From NCBI RefSeq assembly GCF_001553785.1, contig NZ_LOJP01000001.1, positions 1,154,439 to 1,218,438 of the forward strand: 64,000 bases of DNA. The letters run 5' to 3'. This document shows, one piece after another, positions 43,722 to 52,310 of this stretch. The notes under the pieces are model-generated. The model had not been told where the DNA came from and searched no databases. It was given only the letters and a program-made list of their open reading frames with translations. A program made the translations under genes and the position numbers. Within the stretch, counting starts at the first letter, position 1. Each line of letters begins with the position of its first letter. This stretch comes from Actinoplanes sp. TFC3. Its GTDB lineage: Bacteria > Actinomycetota > Actinomycetes > Mycobacteriales > Micromonosporaceae.

Positions 43722-44677
43722 GCGCGGGCGGCGGCACCAAAGCAATTCTCGCAGCGCTGGGGGCCAACCTCGGCATCGCTGTCACAAAGTTCATCGCCTG
43801 GCTGCTCACGGGCTCGTCGTCGATGCTCGCCGAGGCCATCCACTCGGTCGCGGACTCCGGCAACCAGGGCCTGCTCCTGCTCGGTGGCAAGCGATCAACC
43901 CGCAAGGCCACCCCCGAACATCCTTTCGGGTACGGACGGGAGCGCTACATCTTCGCGTTCATCGTCTCGATCGTGCTGTTCAGCATCGGTGGCCTGTTCG
44001 CGCTCTACGAGGCCTGGCACAAGATCCAGCACCCCGAGGCGATCGAGTCGTGGAAGTGGGTGCCGGTCGTTGTCCTGCTGATCGCGATCGGCCTCGAGGG
44101 CTTCTCGTTCCGCACCGCGATCAAGGAGTCCAACCACACCCGTGGCAAGACCTCCTGGGTCGACTACATCCGCCGCGCCAAGGCCCCTGAGCTGCCGGTT
44201 GTCCTGCTTGAGGACGCGGGCGCACTGGTCGGTCTGGTGTTCGCGCTGCTCGGTGTCGGGCTGACGCTGATCACCGGCAACGGCATCTGGGACGGCATCG
44301 GCACGGCCGCCATCGGCCTGCTGCTGGTGGTCATCGCCGGGGTGCTGGCGGTCGAGACGAAGAGCTTGCTGATCGGCGAGGGCGCCAACCCCGAGGATGT
44401 TGCCAAGCTGGAGAAGGCCATCTGCAGTGGCGACGGCATCGAGCGCATCATCCACATGAAGACGCTCTACCTGGGCCCCGAGGAGCTGCTTGTCGCCGCG
44501 AAGATCGCGGTGCCGCCGACCGAGCAGGCGCAGGAGGTGGCCCGGCACATCAACGAAACCGAGGCCCGCATCCGCGAAGCGCTGCCCATTGCCCGGGTAA
44601 TCTATCTCGAACCGGACATCTACCACCCGGCGAAGGCGACAAACCTGACGGCAGCGGACACCGCCGTCGCAACCTGA
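43718..44677 (+). CDS. Cation diffusion facilitator transporter
   Basis: 319 residues from the GTG at 43718, overlapping the preceding stop. CDF fold with about six helices; the metal-site motifs appear as HSVADSGNQ (TM2) and LEDAGALVGL (TM5), in place of the classic HXXXD pairs. A C-terminal cytoplasmic domain (AICSGDGIERIIHMKTLYLGPEELLVAAKI) closes the protein. It exports a divalent metal, perhaps Zn or Mn; ManA and ManB need metals, but any link is inferred. Located between the SIS gene and manA. Confidence 0.9.
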   Translation: MSAGGGTKAILAALGANLGIAVTKFIAWLLTGSSSMLAEAIHSVADSGNQGLLLLGGKRSTRKATPEHPFGYGRERYIFAFIVSIVLFSIGGLFALYEAWHKIQHPEAIESWKWVPVVVLLIAIGLEGFSFRTAIKESNHTRGKTSWVDYIRRAKAPELPVVLLEDAGALVGLVFALLGVGLTLITGNGIWDGIGTAAIGLLLVVIAGVLAVETKSLLIGEGANPEDVAKLEKAICSGDGIERIIHMKTLYLGPEELLVAAKIAVPPTEQAQEVARHINETEARIREALPIARVIYLEPDIYHPAKATNLTAADTAVAT

Positions 44678-44696
44678 GATTGGGAGGCGGCCGACG

Positions 44697-45878
44697 GTGG
44701 CTGCAGTACTTCCCCTGACCGGCGTCATCCGGCCCTACGCCTGGGGGTCGCGCTCAGCGATCGCCATGTTGCAGGGCCGGACGGCCCCGACCGATGACCC
44801 GGAAGCGGAACTCTGGCTCGGCGCCCACCCCGGTGACCCCTCCACCGTGACAACCGGCGACGGCCCGGTCAGCCTCGACGCGCTGATCGCTGAGGACCCG
44901 AAAGCCCAACTGGGCGCCGAGGCGGTCGAGGAATACGGCGCGCGGCTGCCGTACCTGATGAAGGTCCTCGCCGCCGAAGCCCCGCTGTCGCTGCAGGCCC
45001 ACCCGGACGCCGAGTATGCGAAGCAAGCCTTTGCCGCGCAGCAGGCGAACCCGGACGCCCCGAAGAACTACACCGACGCCTACCACAAACCGGAAATGCT
45101 GGTAGCGCTCACCGAGTTCGACGCTCTCTGCGGCTTCCGCGACCCGGCCGCCGCGGCGAAGGACCTACGGGACCTCGGCATCGAGCGCCTTGGGCCTGTT
45201 GTTGCTGCTTTGAACACCGGAACAGAGGGCTTGGCGGAGGCGGTGCGCACGCTGCTGACCTGGCCTGCGGAGGATCGTGCGACGCTGGTCGAGGAGGTCG
45301 TGACGGCGGGTACGTCCCCGCTCGCGGCGAGTTTGGCTGAGCACTATCCGGGAGACCCGGGGGTTCTGGTCGCGCTCTTGTTGAATCAGGTACGACTGCA
45401 GCCCGGTGAAGCTATCTGGATGCCGGCCGGGAACCTGCACGCGTACCTCAAGGGCAGCGGCGTTGAAATCATGGCAGCCAGCGACAATGTCCTCCGCGGC
45501 GGTCTGACCCCCAAGCGCGTCGACGTTGACGAACTGCTCAGGGTCCTGCGCTTCGAGGTGCTGGACGACCCCATCGTGCCCGCAACCCAGGAACGACCCG
45601 GCGTGACGACGTGGCAGGTGCCGGCTCGGGAGTTCGCGCTGTACCGGCTCACGCTGGGACCGGCCACGCCACCGGTGAGCCTGCCGCCCTCGGGACCCCG
45701 GATTGCGCTGGGAACCGAGGGGGAGGTGCACGTGGCTGAGGCGGTGGACGGAACTCCGGTTGAGGTATCGGCTGGAAAGGCTGCGTACCTTCCCGCGGAG
45801 ACCGGGGCGGCTACGGCTGCTGGGGTGGGCGAGATTTTCGTAGCTGCTGTGGGGGTTGAGGGCGGGCTCGTCGACTAG
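44697..45878 (+). CDS. manA: Mannose-6-phosphate isomerase, class I
   Basis: 393 residues. Converts fructose-6-phosphate to mannose-6-phosphate, the entry to GDP-mannose. Zinc ligands appear in LQAHPDAEYAKQAF and YHKPEMLVAL, and in the later AGNLHAYLKGSGVEIMAASDNVLRGG block, the type I PMI signature. GTG start with GGGAGG about 11 bases upstream. Last gene of the manB cluster. Confidence 0.95.
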   Translation: MAAVLPLTGVIRPYAWGSRSAIAMLQGRTAPTDDPEAELWLGAHPGDPSTVTTGDGPVSLDALIAEDPKAQLGAEAVEEYGARLPYLMKVLAAEAPLSLQAHPDAEYAKQAFAAQQANPDAPKNYTDAYHKPEMLVALTEFDALCGFRDPAAAAKDLRDLGIERLGPVVAALNTGTEGLAEAVRTLLTWPAEDRATLVEEVVTAGTSPLAASLAEHYPGDPGVLVALLLNQVRLQPGEAIWMPAGNLHAYLKGSGVEIMAASDNVLRGGLTPKRVDVDELLRVLRFEVLDDPIVPATQERPGVTTWQVPAREFALYRLTLGPATPPVSLPPSGPRIALGTEGEVHVAEAVDGTPVEVSAGKAAYLPAETGAATAAGVGEIFVAAVGVEGGLVD

Positions 45879-45980
45879 CTCTTACCTGACGCGGAACGCG
45901 GTTCAGTCCCGGAGAAGGAGCGTTGGCGCACTCAGAGCACCTCAAACGCCACCGAAAAAGTACGAAATTTGCTGATTTAC

Positions 45981-46009
45981 TTGACATGGCTGTTGCGGAG
46001 TGTGAATCT
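45981..46009 (+). promoter_or_regulatory. Strong promoter-like element
   Basis: TTGACA at 45981-45986 and GAATCT at 46004-46009 are 17 bases apart; TATAAA at 46009-46014 offers an alternative -10 with 22-base spacing. No protein gene follows within 300 bases, but a hairpin-terminated stretch does. Confidence 0.55.
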
Positions 46010-46015
46010 ATAAAC

Positions 46016-46111
46016 ACGCAGCGTCAATGGTGATCGGGGGGTCCCACGACGCGCGTGGTACCAAACCGGGGGGATGAACGAGGCGGCAGGTCTTTGACCT
46101 GTCGCCTCGTT
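46016..46111 (+). ncRNA. Candidate small RNA of about 95 nt
   Basis: Between the promoter-like element and a very strong hairpin (arms 46077-46092 and 46096-46111 around TTT, containing CGAGGCG/CGCCTCG and CAGGTC/GACCTG). The body has a second hairpin (CCACG/CGTGG core) flanked by two runs of six G. It contains only a seven-codon frame after the second G-run (ATG at 46075). On the complementary strand the runs are C6, recalling the 6C RNA of actinobacteria, but the geometry differs. Strand and function are inferred. Confidence 0.45.
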
Positions 46112-46592
46112 CGCTATGTGGGGGTTCGCGGTGCCTGCATGGCTGAGATTCGGCGTTGCCCCGCCCCGAAGGGTTGATTTCCAGGCGGCTGGCCAGCAAC
46201 TCGCTGATGGTGCTCAACAAGTTTTGCTGGTGTCTATCGAGCGGTGCGGCCCGCCGACGATTGGGTTCGCCCGGCGCGGGGGTGCTTGGGTGCGGCTCGT
46301 GGCCGGTTGGGCAGCGAGCGGGATCGCGTCGGTTCAGGGTGCCGATCGGGCGATCAGAGGTCCGGTCAGGGGAGTGGCCCGCTTTGGCCGTACCGGATGA
46401 GGCATGGGACTTTGTGCGGGATTTGGGGGGCGGGGGGAGATGCATGGAAAAGCGAACCGGTGGTTGCCGCCGCCGGTTCGCTTTCCGGTTCCGCGCTTCG
46501 CCCCCGCAGGCGATGCGCAAGGTGCCGGGTCCCGCGTGACGACCTGCACCAAGTTGGTATTTCTTATCTCATTAGCACATGCGGGAGGCGGA
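46112..46592. other. Gene-free region between sRNA candidate and XRE regulator
   Basis: Frames here lack convincing protein features or Shine-Dalgarno sites. A 12-pair hairpin at 46449-46484 (AAGCGAACCGG with CCGGTTCGCTT) is a probable bidirectional terminator. Nothing else is supported. Confidence 0.5.
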
Positions 46593-46625
46593 TCTGCAAG
46601 TGCAGAAAGTGGTCTGCAAGTTGCA
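46593..46625 (+). promoter_or_regulatory. Two palindromic sites upstream of the XRE regulator
   Basis: TCTGCAAGTGCAGA at 46593-46606 and TGCAAGTTGCA at 46615-46625 are inverted repeats sharing CTGCAAGT, 20 bases apart. The second overlaps the likely -35; TACGGT at 46638-46643 is the likely -10, ending six bases before the GTG at 46650. Autoregulation by the adjacent XRE protein is plausible. Confidence 0.55.
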
Positions 46626-46649
46626 CTGAGTGGCCGGTACGGTGGGCGC

Positions 46650-47492
46650 GTGTCTAGACCGACATCGATGGCTGCCCGCCGTGAGTTAGGCGATGAGCTT
46701 CGGCGGCTGCGGGCCGAGCGCCGCGCTGCTGATGTGGCAACCGTGCTGGGCTGGTCCGAATCCAAATTGAGCCGGATCGAAACCGCCCGGACCGGGATCA
46801 GCGATACCGACCTCGAGCGGCTGTTGCACGAACTTGCGGCGCCGCAGCCGGTTCGCGCGAGGCTGCGCAATCTCGCCCGGCGCGGCCGGGACCGCGTGTG
46901 GTGGGCACCTTACCGATCCTCGGTGAATGACCCGTACGCGGAATATGTTGCTTTTGAGGCCGAAGCTGTCTTGATTTGCGAGTGGGAGACGCAACTCGTG
47001 CCTGGCCTTCTGCAAACCGACGAGTACGCCCACGCCGTCATTAAGTCGGGCGCTGACGTGCGAGACCAGGAGACGCTGCAGCGCCGGACCGCTTTACGAA
47101 TGGCCCGGCAAAGTGTCCTCAGCCGGGACGGCGCACCACGCCTTTGTGTGGTGATGGACGAGGCCGTGCTCTGGCGCGAAGTGGGAGGGCGCGAGGTGCT
47201 CCGCCGTCAGTTGCAGCGCCTGTACGACGCCAGCCGCCGGCCTCGCGTGGAGCTTCACGTCATGCCGTTTTCGGCCGGTTCGCACGCTGCCATCTCGGAA
47301 GCATTCGTCGTTTTCGAGTTCGAGGACCGGCCGCCGGTGGTCCACAGCGAAGACCTGGTTGGCGGGCAATTGCGGACGAAAGACCCCGAAGTGCGGGTGT
47401 ACCGCGAAGCCTTCTCCGATATCCGTAAGCGCGCGCTGTCCGCCGACGAGACGCGGGAACTCATCGCTCGTTCAGGCGAACGGCTGAACTGA
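46650..47492 (+). CDS. XRE-family regulator with DUF5753
   Basis: 280 residues from the GTG at 46650. Helix-turn-helix at residues 10-60 (LRRLRAERRAADVATVLGWSESKLSRIE), then a DUF5753 ligand-like domain: IYEWE-type motif LICEWETQLVPGLLQTDEYAHAV, LCVVMDEAVLWREVGG and VELHVMPFSAGSH. This family is hugely expanded in actinomycetes; characterised members (WhiJ-like) affect development and antibiotic production together with a small DUF397 partner, which follows here by 48 bases. Confidence 0.92.
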   Translation: MSRPTSMAARRELGDELRRLRAERRAADVATVLGWSESKLSRIETARTGISDTDLERLLHELAAPQPVRARLRNLARRGRDRVWWAPYRSSVNDPYAEYVAFEAEAVLICEWETQLVPGLLQTDEYAHAVIKSGADVRDQETLQRRTALRMARQSVLSRDGAPRLCVVMDEAVLWREVGGREVLRRQLQRLYDASRRPRVELHVMPFSAGSHAAISEAFVVFEFEDRPPVVHSEDLVGGQLRTKDPEVRVYREAFSDIRKRALSADETRELIARSGERLN

Positions 47493-47540
47493 GCTGCGTT
47501 CTGCCGCGTTATCTGGGGGAGTGAACATTGGCTGGAAGGC

Positions 47541-47741
47541 ATGACATTGCAGCAGAACGCTTTGACCTGGCAGAAGAGCACCCGCAGTGGACCTGCCGGG
47601 CACTGTGTGGAGGTCGCCCCGGCACCCGCCACCGTGTTCGTGCGGGACTCCAAGGATGTCGCCGGGCCGGTTCTTGAGTTCCCGGCACGAGGCTGGTCGC
47701 AGTTCGTCGCCGGCGTGCAGGCCGGTGAGTTCGACCGGTAG
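47541..47741 (+). CDS. DUF397 small protein
   Basis: 66 residues beginning MTLQQNALTWQKSTRSG and containing CVEVAPAPATVFVRDSKD, the diagnostic DUF397 pattern, ending with WSQFVAGVQAGEFD. Members are thought to act with the adjacent XRE-DUF5753 regulator as an antagonist pair. It probably shares the promoter of the XRE gene. Confidence 0.93.
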   Translation: MTLQQNALTWQKSTRSGPAGHCVEVAPAPATVFVRDSKDVAGPVLEFPARGWSQFVAGVQAGEFDR

Positions 47742-47820
47742 CCGTGGGCGCGAATCGACGGACCTCATGCGGGCAGCTCCGGCTGCCCGTATGCGACATG
47801 CAACGAAACTACGTGGCTTC

Positions 47821-47880
47821 TTGACGTGGTGGGCGGCTTCATGCGTAAGGTATGCCGAACCTTAGTTAGGGATGCCTTAC
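47821..47880 (+). promoter_or_regulatory. Iron-box promoter of efeUOB
   Basis: TTGACG at 47821 is a -35; the 19-base palindrome TAAGGTATGCCGAACCTTA at 47846-47864 fits the DtxR/IdeR box size and most consensus positions and overlaps the -10. A second, weaker half-overlapping box (TTAGTTAGG...CCTTAC) continues to 47880. Expected behaviour is repression when iron is sufficient. Confidence 0.7.
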
Positions 47881-47892
47881 CGACGGAGTGCC

Positions 47893-48729
47893 ATGCTCGC
47901 CACGTACCTCATCGGACTGCGTGAGGGTTTGGAAGCCACCCTTGTGGTCAGCATCCTCATCGCTTTCCTGGTCAAATCGGACCGCAAGGACCGCCTCGTG
48001 CAGGTCTGGGGCGGCGTCGCGGTTGCCGTAGTGCTGTCCGTCTTGTTCGGGTGGCTGCTCAGCTATACCGAGACCACCCTGCTGCAGTCCTACGACCAGC
48101 AGGAACTCTTCGAGGCGATCACCTCGCTGCTGGCGGTTTGCTTCGTCACCTGGATGATTTTCTGGATGCGGCGGGCGGCCCGCTCGATCGCCGGCGAGTT
48201 GCGCGGCAAGCTGCACGATGCGCTTGCCGTGGGCTCGATGGCTGTGGCTTTGATGGCCTTTCTGGCGGTGGTCCGCGAGGGACTCGAGACTTCGCTGATC
48301 TTCTATTCCGCTGTGCAGGGAGCAAGCTCCAACACCGGACCGCTCTTGGCCCTTGTTGCCGGAATTGCCTCGGCTGTTGTCATCGGCTGGCTCATGTATG
48401 CCACCGCGGTGCGCATCAACCTGAGCGTGTTCTTCACCTGCACGGGCGCCCTGCTCATCCTGGTCGCGGCCGGCATCTTGAAGTACGGGGCGCATGACTT
48501 CCAAGAGGCAGGCGTTTTGGGCGGCCTCAACCATTTGGCGTACGACATCAGCGGCGCACTCGACCCGAACGCCTGGTACACCGCGCTGCTCACCGGCATG
48601 TTCAACATCACGCCGACCGCGTCGGTACTCGAAACCGTGGTCTGGGCGGCGTACGGCATTCCCGTGCTCGCACTCTTCCTCTGGCCGGTGACCACCTCGT
48701 CAACCTCGGCACCCGCATCTCAGCCATGA
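47893..48729 (+). CDS. efeU: Ferrous iron permease EfeU (FTR1 family)
   Basis: 278 residues from the ATG at 47893; the frame begins seven codons earlier. About seven membrane helices with the two REGLE iron motifs: GLREGLEATL near residue 11 and VVREGLETSLIF near 120. It imports iron through the cytoplasmic membrane with EfeO and EfeB, whose genes follow in order. The iron box upstream supports the function. Confidence 0.94.
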   Translation: MLATYLIGLREGLEATLVVSILIAFLVKSDRKDRLVQVWGGVAVAVVLSVLFGWLLSYTETTLLQSYDQQELFEAITSLLAVCFVTWMIFWMRRAARSIAGELRGKLHDALAVGSMAVALMAFLAVVREGLETSLIFYSAVQGASSNTGPLLALVAGIASAVVIGWLMYATAVRINLSVFFTCTGALLILVAAGILKYGAHDFQEAGVLGGLNHLAYDISGALDPNAWYTALLTGMFNITPTASVLETVVWAAYGIPVLALFLWPVTTSSTSAPASQP

Positions 48730-48887
48730 GCCGTCACTAAGCCGCGGCGAGAAGCCCGGCGGCAAGCCTCAGCAGCAAGCCCTGACAGTCACTCCTCAAT
48801 GCAGTACCCGCTCAGCGCAGTAACCCCTCAGCAACGAGTCGCCTCGCAAAGGCGCGCCCGCGACAGTCGCCCAGCAGTAGGAGAACC

Positions 48888-50027
48888 ATGCGTACGAACC
48901 GGCTCCTTGCCCTCGCCGCGGTCGGCGTCCTCGGTAGCGCCCTGACCGCGTGCGGCGGCGGTGAAGACAAGCCGGCCGACTCGGCGTCGGGCGGTCCGAT
49001 CACCGTGAAGGCCTCGGACACGGCCTGTGAGGTCGCCACGAACGCGGTTGGCGCGGGCACCAGCGTCTTCAAGGTCACCAACGGCGGCAACAAGGTCACC
49101 GAGTTCTACGTGTACGCGCCGGGTGATCGGATCATGGCCGAGGTCGAGAACATCGCGCCCGGTTTGTCGCGGGACCTACGCGTCGAGTTGCCGGCCGGAT
49201 CCTATGAAACGGCGTGCAAACCGGGCATGATCGGCAAGGGGATCCGGACGGCCTTCACCGTGTCGGGTTCCGCGGCGCCGCTCGCCGATGACGCCAAACT
49301 GGCCGAGGCCACCGCCAGTTATTCGCGGTACGTCAAGAGCCAAACCGACGCGCTGCTCACCAAGACCGAGGAGTTCGTGACGGCGGTCAAGGGCGGCGAC
49401 GTCGACAAGGCCAAGGCGCTGTTCCCGGTGGCCCGTACGTACTGGGAGCGCATCGAGCCGGTAGCGGAGATCTTCGGCGACCTCGACCCGAAGATCGACG
49501 GCCGCGAGGAGGTCACCGAGGAGGGCATGGAGTTCACCGGCTTCCACCGCCTCGAGAAGGACCTGTGGGCTGCCAAGCCCGACGTCAGCAAGGACGGCCC
49601 GATCGCCGACCGGTTGCTCACCGACGTCAAGGACATCGTGGCCAAGGCGAACGCGGAGAAGCTGTCGCCGCTGCAGCTCGCCAACGGCGCGAAGGGCCTG
49701 CTGGACGAGGTGGCGACCGGCAAGATCACCGGTGAGGAGGACCGCTACTCGCACACCGACTTGTACGACTTCAACGCAAATGTCGAGGGTTCTCAAGCGG
49801 CAATTGCGGCGTTGCGGCCGGTGCTGGAGGAACGCGACCCGGCGCTGGTGAAGACGCTGGACAACGAGTTCGCAAACGTCGGCACCACGCTGGAGAAGTA
49901 CCGCAGCGGGGACGGCTGGAAGCTGCACAACGAGCTCAACCAGAGCGACCTGAAGAGCCTCTCGGACGCCATCAACGCACTCGCCGAGCCGATCTCCAAG
50001 GTCGCCGCGGTGGTCTCGCAGAAGTAA
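48888..50027 (+). CDS. efeO: EfeO iron-binding lipoprotein
   Basis: 379 residues with a signal peptide and lipobox LTAC (Cys about 22), so anchored on the outer face of the membrane. The N-terminal cupredoxin-like Cup domain covers about residues 35-125; the M75 imelysin-like domain follows, with the conserved metal motif in FTGFHRLEKDLW. It delivers iron to EfeU. GGAG seven bases before the ATG. The stop codon lies within the first copy of a 17-bp repeat array. Confidence 0.94.
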   Translation: MRTNRLLALAAVGVLGSALTACGGGEDKPADSASGGPITVKASDTACEVATNAVGAGTSVFKVTNGGNKVTEFYVYAPGDRIMAEVENIAPGLSRDLRVELPAGSYETACKPGMIGKGIRTAFTVSGSAAPLADDAKLAEATASYSRYVKSQTDALLTKTEEFVTAVKGGDVDKAKALFPVARTYWERIEPVAEIFGDLDPKIDGREEVTEEGMEFTGFHRLEKDLWAAKPDVSKDGPIADRLLTDVKDIVAKANAEKLSPLQLANGAKGLLDEVATGKITGEEDRYSHTDLYDFNANVEGSQAAIAALRPVLEERDPALVKTLDNEFANVGTTLEKYRSGDGWKLHNELNQSDLKSLSDAINALAEPISKVAAVVSQK

Positions 50028-50157
50028 GCCGGGCCGGGAAGTAAGCCGGGCCGGGAAGTAAGCCGGGCCGGGAAGTAAGCCGGGTCCGGAAGTAGGCCGG
50101 GCACGGAAGTAGGCCGGGCACGGAAGTGGGCCGGGCACGGAAGGTAGGCCGGGCCGC
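50021..50157. repeat. Eight-copy 17-bp tandem repeat
   Basis: Units of GAAGTAAGCCGGGCCGG start at 50021, 50038, 50055, 50072, 50089, 50106, 50123 and 50140. The first three are identical and later copies carry one to four changes. The array fills the efeO-efeB gap and begins inside the last codons of efeO, including its TAA. Confidence 0.92.
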
Positions 50158-50239
50158 GGGGGTAAGCGAGGGTCGAAACAGAGCCGCGGCCCGGAAGTAC
50201 GCACGCGAAGATCGAGCAGTAAGGGCAGAGGTAGGTCTG

Positions 50240-51487
50240 ATGCCGTCGGAGAACGTGTCGCGCAGGCGGGCCATAGCGCTCGCCGGTATCGGTGTGGCCG
50301 GGGTTGCCGGCGCTGCCGCCGTCGGCGGGGCGCTGATCGACAGCGGCGTTTCGGACTCCGCGCCGGCGGGGGATGGGTCGGTGGCTTTCACCGGGGCGCA
50401 TCAGGCCGGAATTGTCACCCCTGCGCAGGATCGTCTGCACTTTGTGGCGTTCGATGTCATCACCAAGGACCGGGACCGGCTCATTGGCCTGCTGCAGGAG
50501 TGGACCGCGGCTGCCGCGCGGATGACTGCGGGTCGCGATGCCGGGGAGGTCGGCGCGGTTGACGGCGTGCCCGAGGCGCCGCCGGATGACACGGGAGAGG
50601 CTCTCGGGTTGCCGCCGTCCGCTCTGACGATCACCGTGGGGTTCGGGCCTTCGCTTTTCCGTGACGCCGATGGGCGGGACCGGTTCGGGATTGCGGCGAA
50701 GCGGCCGGCAGCCCTGGACGATCTGCCCCATTTTCCCGGCGATGTGCTCGATCCGGCGCTGTCCGGTGGCGATCTTTGCGTGCAGGCTTGCGCCGATGAT
50801 CCGCAGGTGGCGGTGCACGCGATCCGCAATCTGGCCCGGATCGGGATGGGGGTGGTCGGCGTTCGGTGGTCGCAACTGGGCTTTGGTCGTACCTCATCGA
50901 CGTCGGCGTCTCAAACGACTCCCCGCAACCTCTTCGGCTTCAAGGATGGCACCGCGAATCTGAAGCTGGAGCAAGCTGAGCAGCTTGAGCAGCACCTGTG
51001 GGTGCAGCCGGGGGACGGCGCGGAGTGGATGACCGGCGGCGCCTACCTGGTCACCCGCAAGATCCGGATGGTGGTGGAGACCTGGGACCGGTCCTCATTG
51101 GCGGAGCAGGAAAGCATTGTGGGGCGGCACAAGGGTACGGGCGCAGCGCTCGGCAAGGCCGCCGAGTTCGACGAGCCGGACGTGTCCGCACTGCCCGAAA
51201 CATCCCATGTGCGGCTGGCTCACCCCACCATGAACGGCGGAGCGCGGCTTTTGCGGCGGGGCTACAACTTCGTCGACGGCTCCGATGGGCTGGGGCGGCT
51301 CGACGCGGGGCTGTTCTTCATGGCCTACCAGCGTGACCCGCGCAAACAGTTCGTGCCGATCCAGCGCAACCTCGCCCGGCGCGATGAGATGAACGAATAT
51401 CTCAAGCCCGTGTCGTTGGCGTTGTTTGCGTGCCCGCCCGGCGTCTCCGGTACGGACGACTACTGGGGCCGGGCGCTGTTCAGTTAG
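50240..51487 (+). CDS. efeB: Deferrochelatase/peroxidase EfeB (DyP type)
   Basis: 415 residues from the ATG at 50240. A Tat signal (SRRRAIALAGIGVAG) exports the folded protein. It is a dye-decolourising peroxidase: FGFKDGTANL is the heme-site GXXDG motif, and RLAHPTMNGG contains the proximal histidine region. It oxidises Fe(II) for uptake by EfeU or removes iron from heme. Third gene of efeUOB. Confidence 0.94.
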   Translation: MPSENVSRRRAIALAGIGVAGVAGAAAVGGALIDSGVSDSAPAGDGSVAFTGAHQAGIVTPAQDRLHFVAFDVITKDRDRLIGLLQEWTAAAARMTAGRDAGEVGAVDGVPEAPPDDTGEALGLPPSALTITVGFGPSLFRDADGRDRFGIAAKRPAALDDLPHFPGDVLDPALSGGDLCVQACADDPQVAVHAIRNLARIGMGVVGVRWSQLGFGRTSSTSASQTTPRNLFGFKDGTANLKLEQAEQLEQHLWVQPGDGAEWMTGGAYLVTRKIRMVVETWDRSSLAEQESIVGRHKGTGAALGKAAEFDEPDVSALPETSHVRLAHPTMNGGARLLRRGYNFVDGSDGLGRLDAGLFFMAYQRDPRKQFVPIQRNLARRDEMNEYLKPVSLALFACPPGVSGTDDYWGRALFS

Positions 51488-51556
51488 ACCGGATCTGGCC
51501 CGGCACGCGACATGATCGACGGCCGGTCGCACCTGCTGTAGAGGGACAGTGCAATA

Positions 51557-52255
51557 TTGGATCGCATGAGAGCCCGCGTACTCGTCGTCGATGACGACCC
51601 AGCGCTGGCCGAGATGCTCGGAATCGTCCTGCGCAGCGAGGGTTTCCTGCCCTCGTTCGTGGCTGACGGTGAACGGGCCCTCGCCGCGTTCCGGGAGAAC
51701 AGGCCCGACATCGTCCTGCTCGACCTCATGCTGCCCGGTATGAGCGGCATCGACGTCGCCCGGGCCATCCGCACCGAGTCGGGCATCCCCATCGTCATGC
51801 TCACCGCGAAGAGCGACACCGTCGACGTGGTGCTGGGCCTCGAGTCCGGCGCCGACGACTACGTGGTCAAGCCGTTCAAGCCCAAGGAGCTCGTGGCGCG
51901 GATGCGAGCCCGGCTGCGCCGTGGCGAGGACGCCGCGCCGGAGCTGCTGACCATCGGGCCGCCCGGCAACCAGATCACCATCGACGTGCCGGCGCACACC
52001 GTGTCGCGCGACGGCGAAGAGGTGAAGCTGACGCCGCTCGAGTTCGACCTCCTGGTCGCGCTGGCCCGCAAGCCGCGTCAGGTCTTCACCCGCGAGGTGC
52101 TGCTTGAGCAGGTGTGGGGCTACCGGCACGCCGCCGATACCCGCCTGGTCAACGTGCACGTCCAGCGGCTGCGCGCCAAGATCGAGCCGGACCCGGAACG
52201 CCCGGAGATCATCCTCACGGTGCGCGGCGTCGGCTACAAAGCCGGGACGGGCTGA
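51557..52255 (+). CDS. mtrA: Response regulator MtrA
   Basis: 232 residues. OmpR-class regulator: receiver with DDD near residues 12-14, phospho-acceptor D56 (LLDLMLPG) and K105-type lysine (VVKPFKPKE); C-terminal winged helix with LTPLEFDLLVALARKPRQVFTREVLLEQVWGYRHAADTR-like sequence (positions about 154-190). The TTG at 51557 gives MDRMRARVLVVDDD, matching the mycobacterial N-terminus; the ATG at 51566 is the alternative. MtrA controls cell-wall, division and DNA-replication genes in actinobacteria. Confidence 0.95.
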   Translation: MDRMRARVLVVDDDPALAEMLGIVLRSEGFLPSFVADGERALAAFRENRPDIVLLDLMLPGMSGIDVARAIRTESGIPIVMLTAKSDTVDVVLGLESGADDYVVKPFKPKELVARMRARLRRGEDAAPELLTIGPPGNQITIDVPAHTVSRDGEEVKLTPLEFDLLVALARKPRQVFTREVLLEQVWGYRHAADTRLVNVHVQRLRAKIEPDPERPEIILTVRGVGYKAGTG

Positions 52256-52310
52256 CACTTATCCACAGGCTCCTCGGGGCTGAGGTGCCGAACGGCTAAC
52301 CTTGGCCCCG

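Noticed and set aside
46016..46111. Classical 6C RNA on the minus strand
   Set aside because: C6 runs exist on that strand but flank a hairpin rather than sit in two hairpin loops, and the promoter-like element points the other way.
46116..46400. A 94-codon plus-strand frame and overlapping minus-strand frames
   Set aside because: No Shine-Dalgarno, no similarity to a known family, and located between two strong hairpins; coding status unsupported.
50021..50157. Possible CRISPR or integration site
   Set aside because: Contiguous 17-bp units without spacers, and no recombinase in the window.
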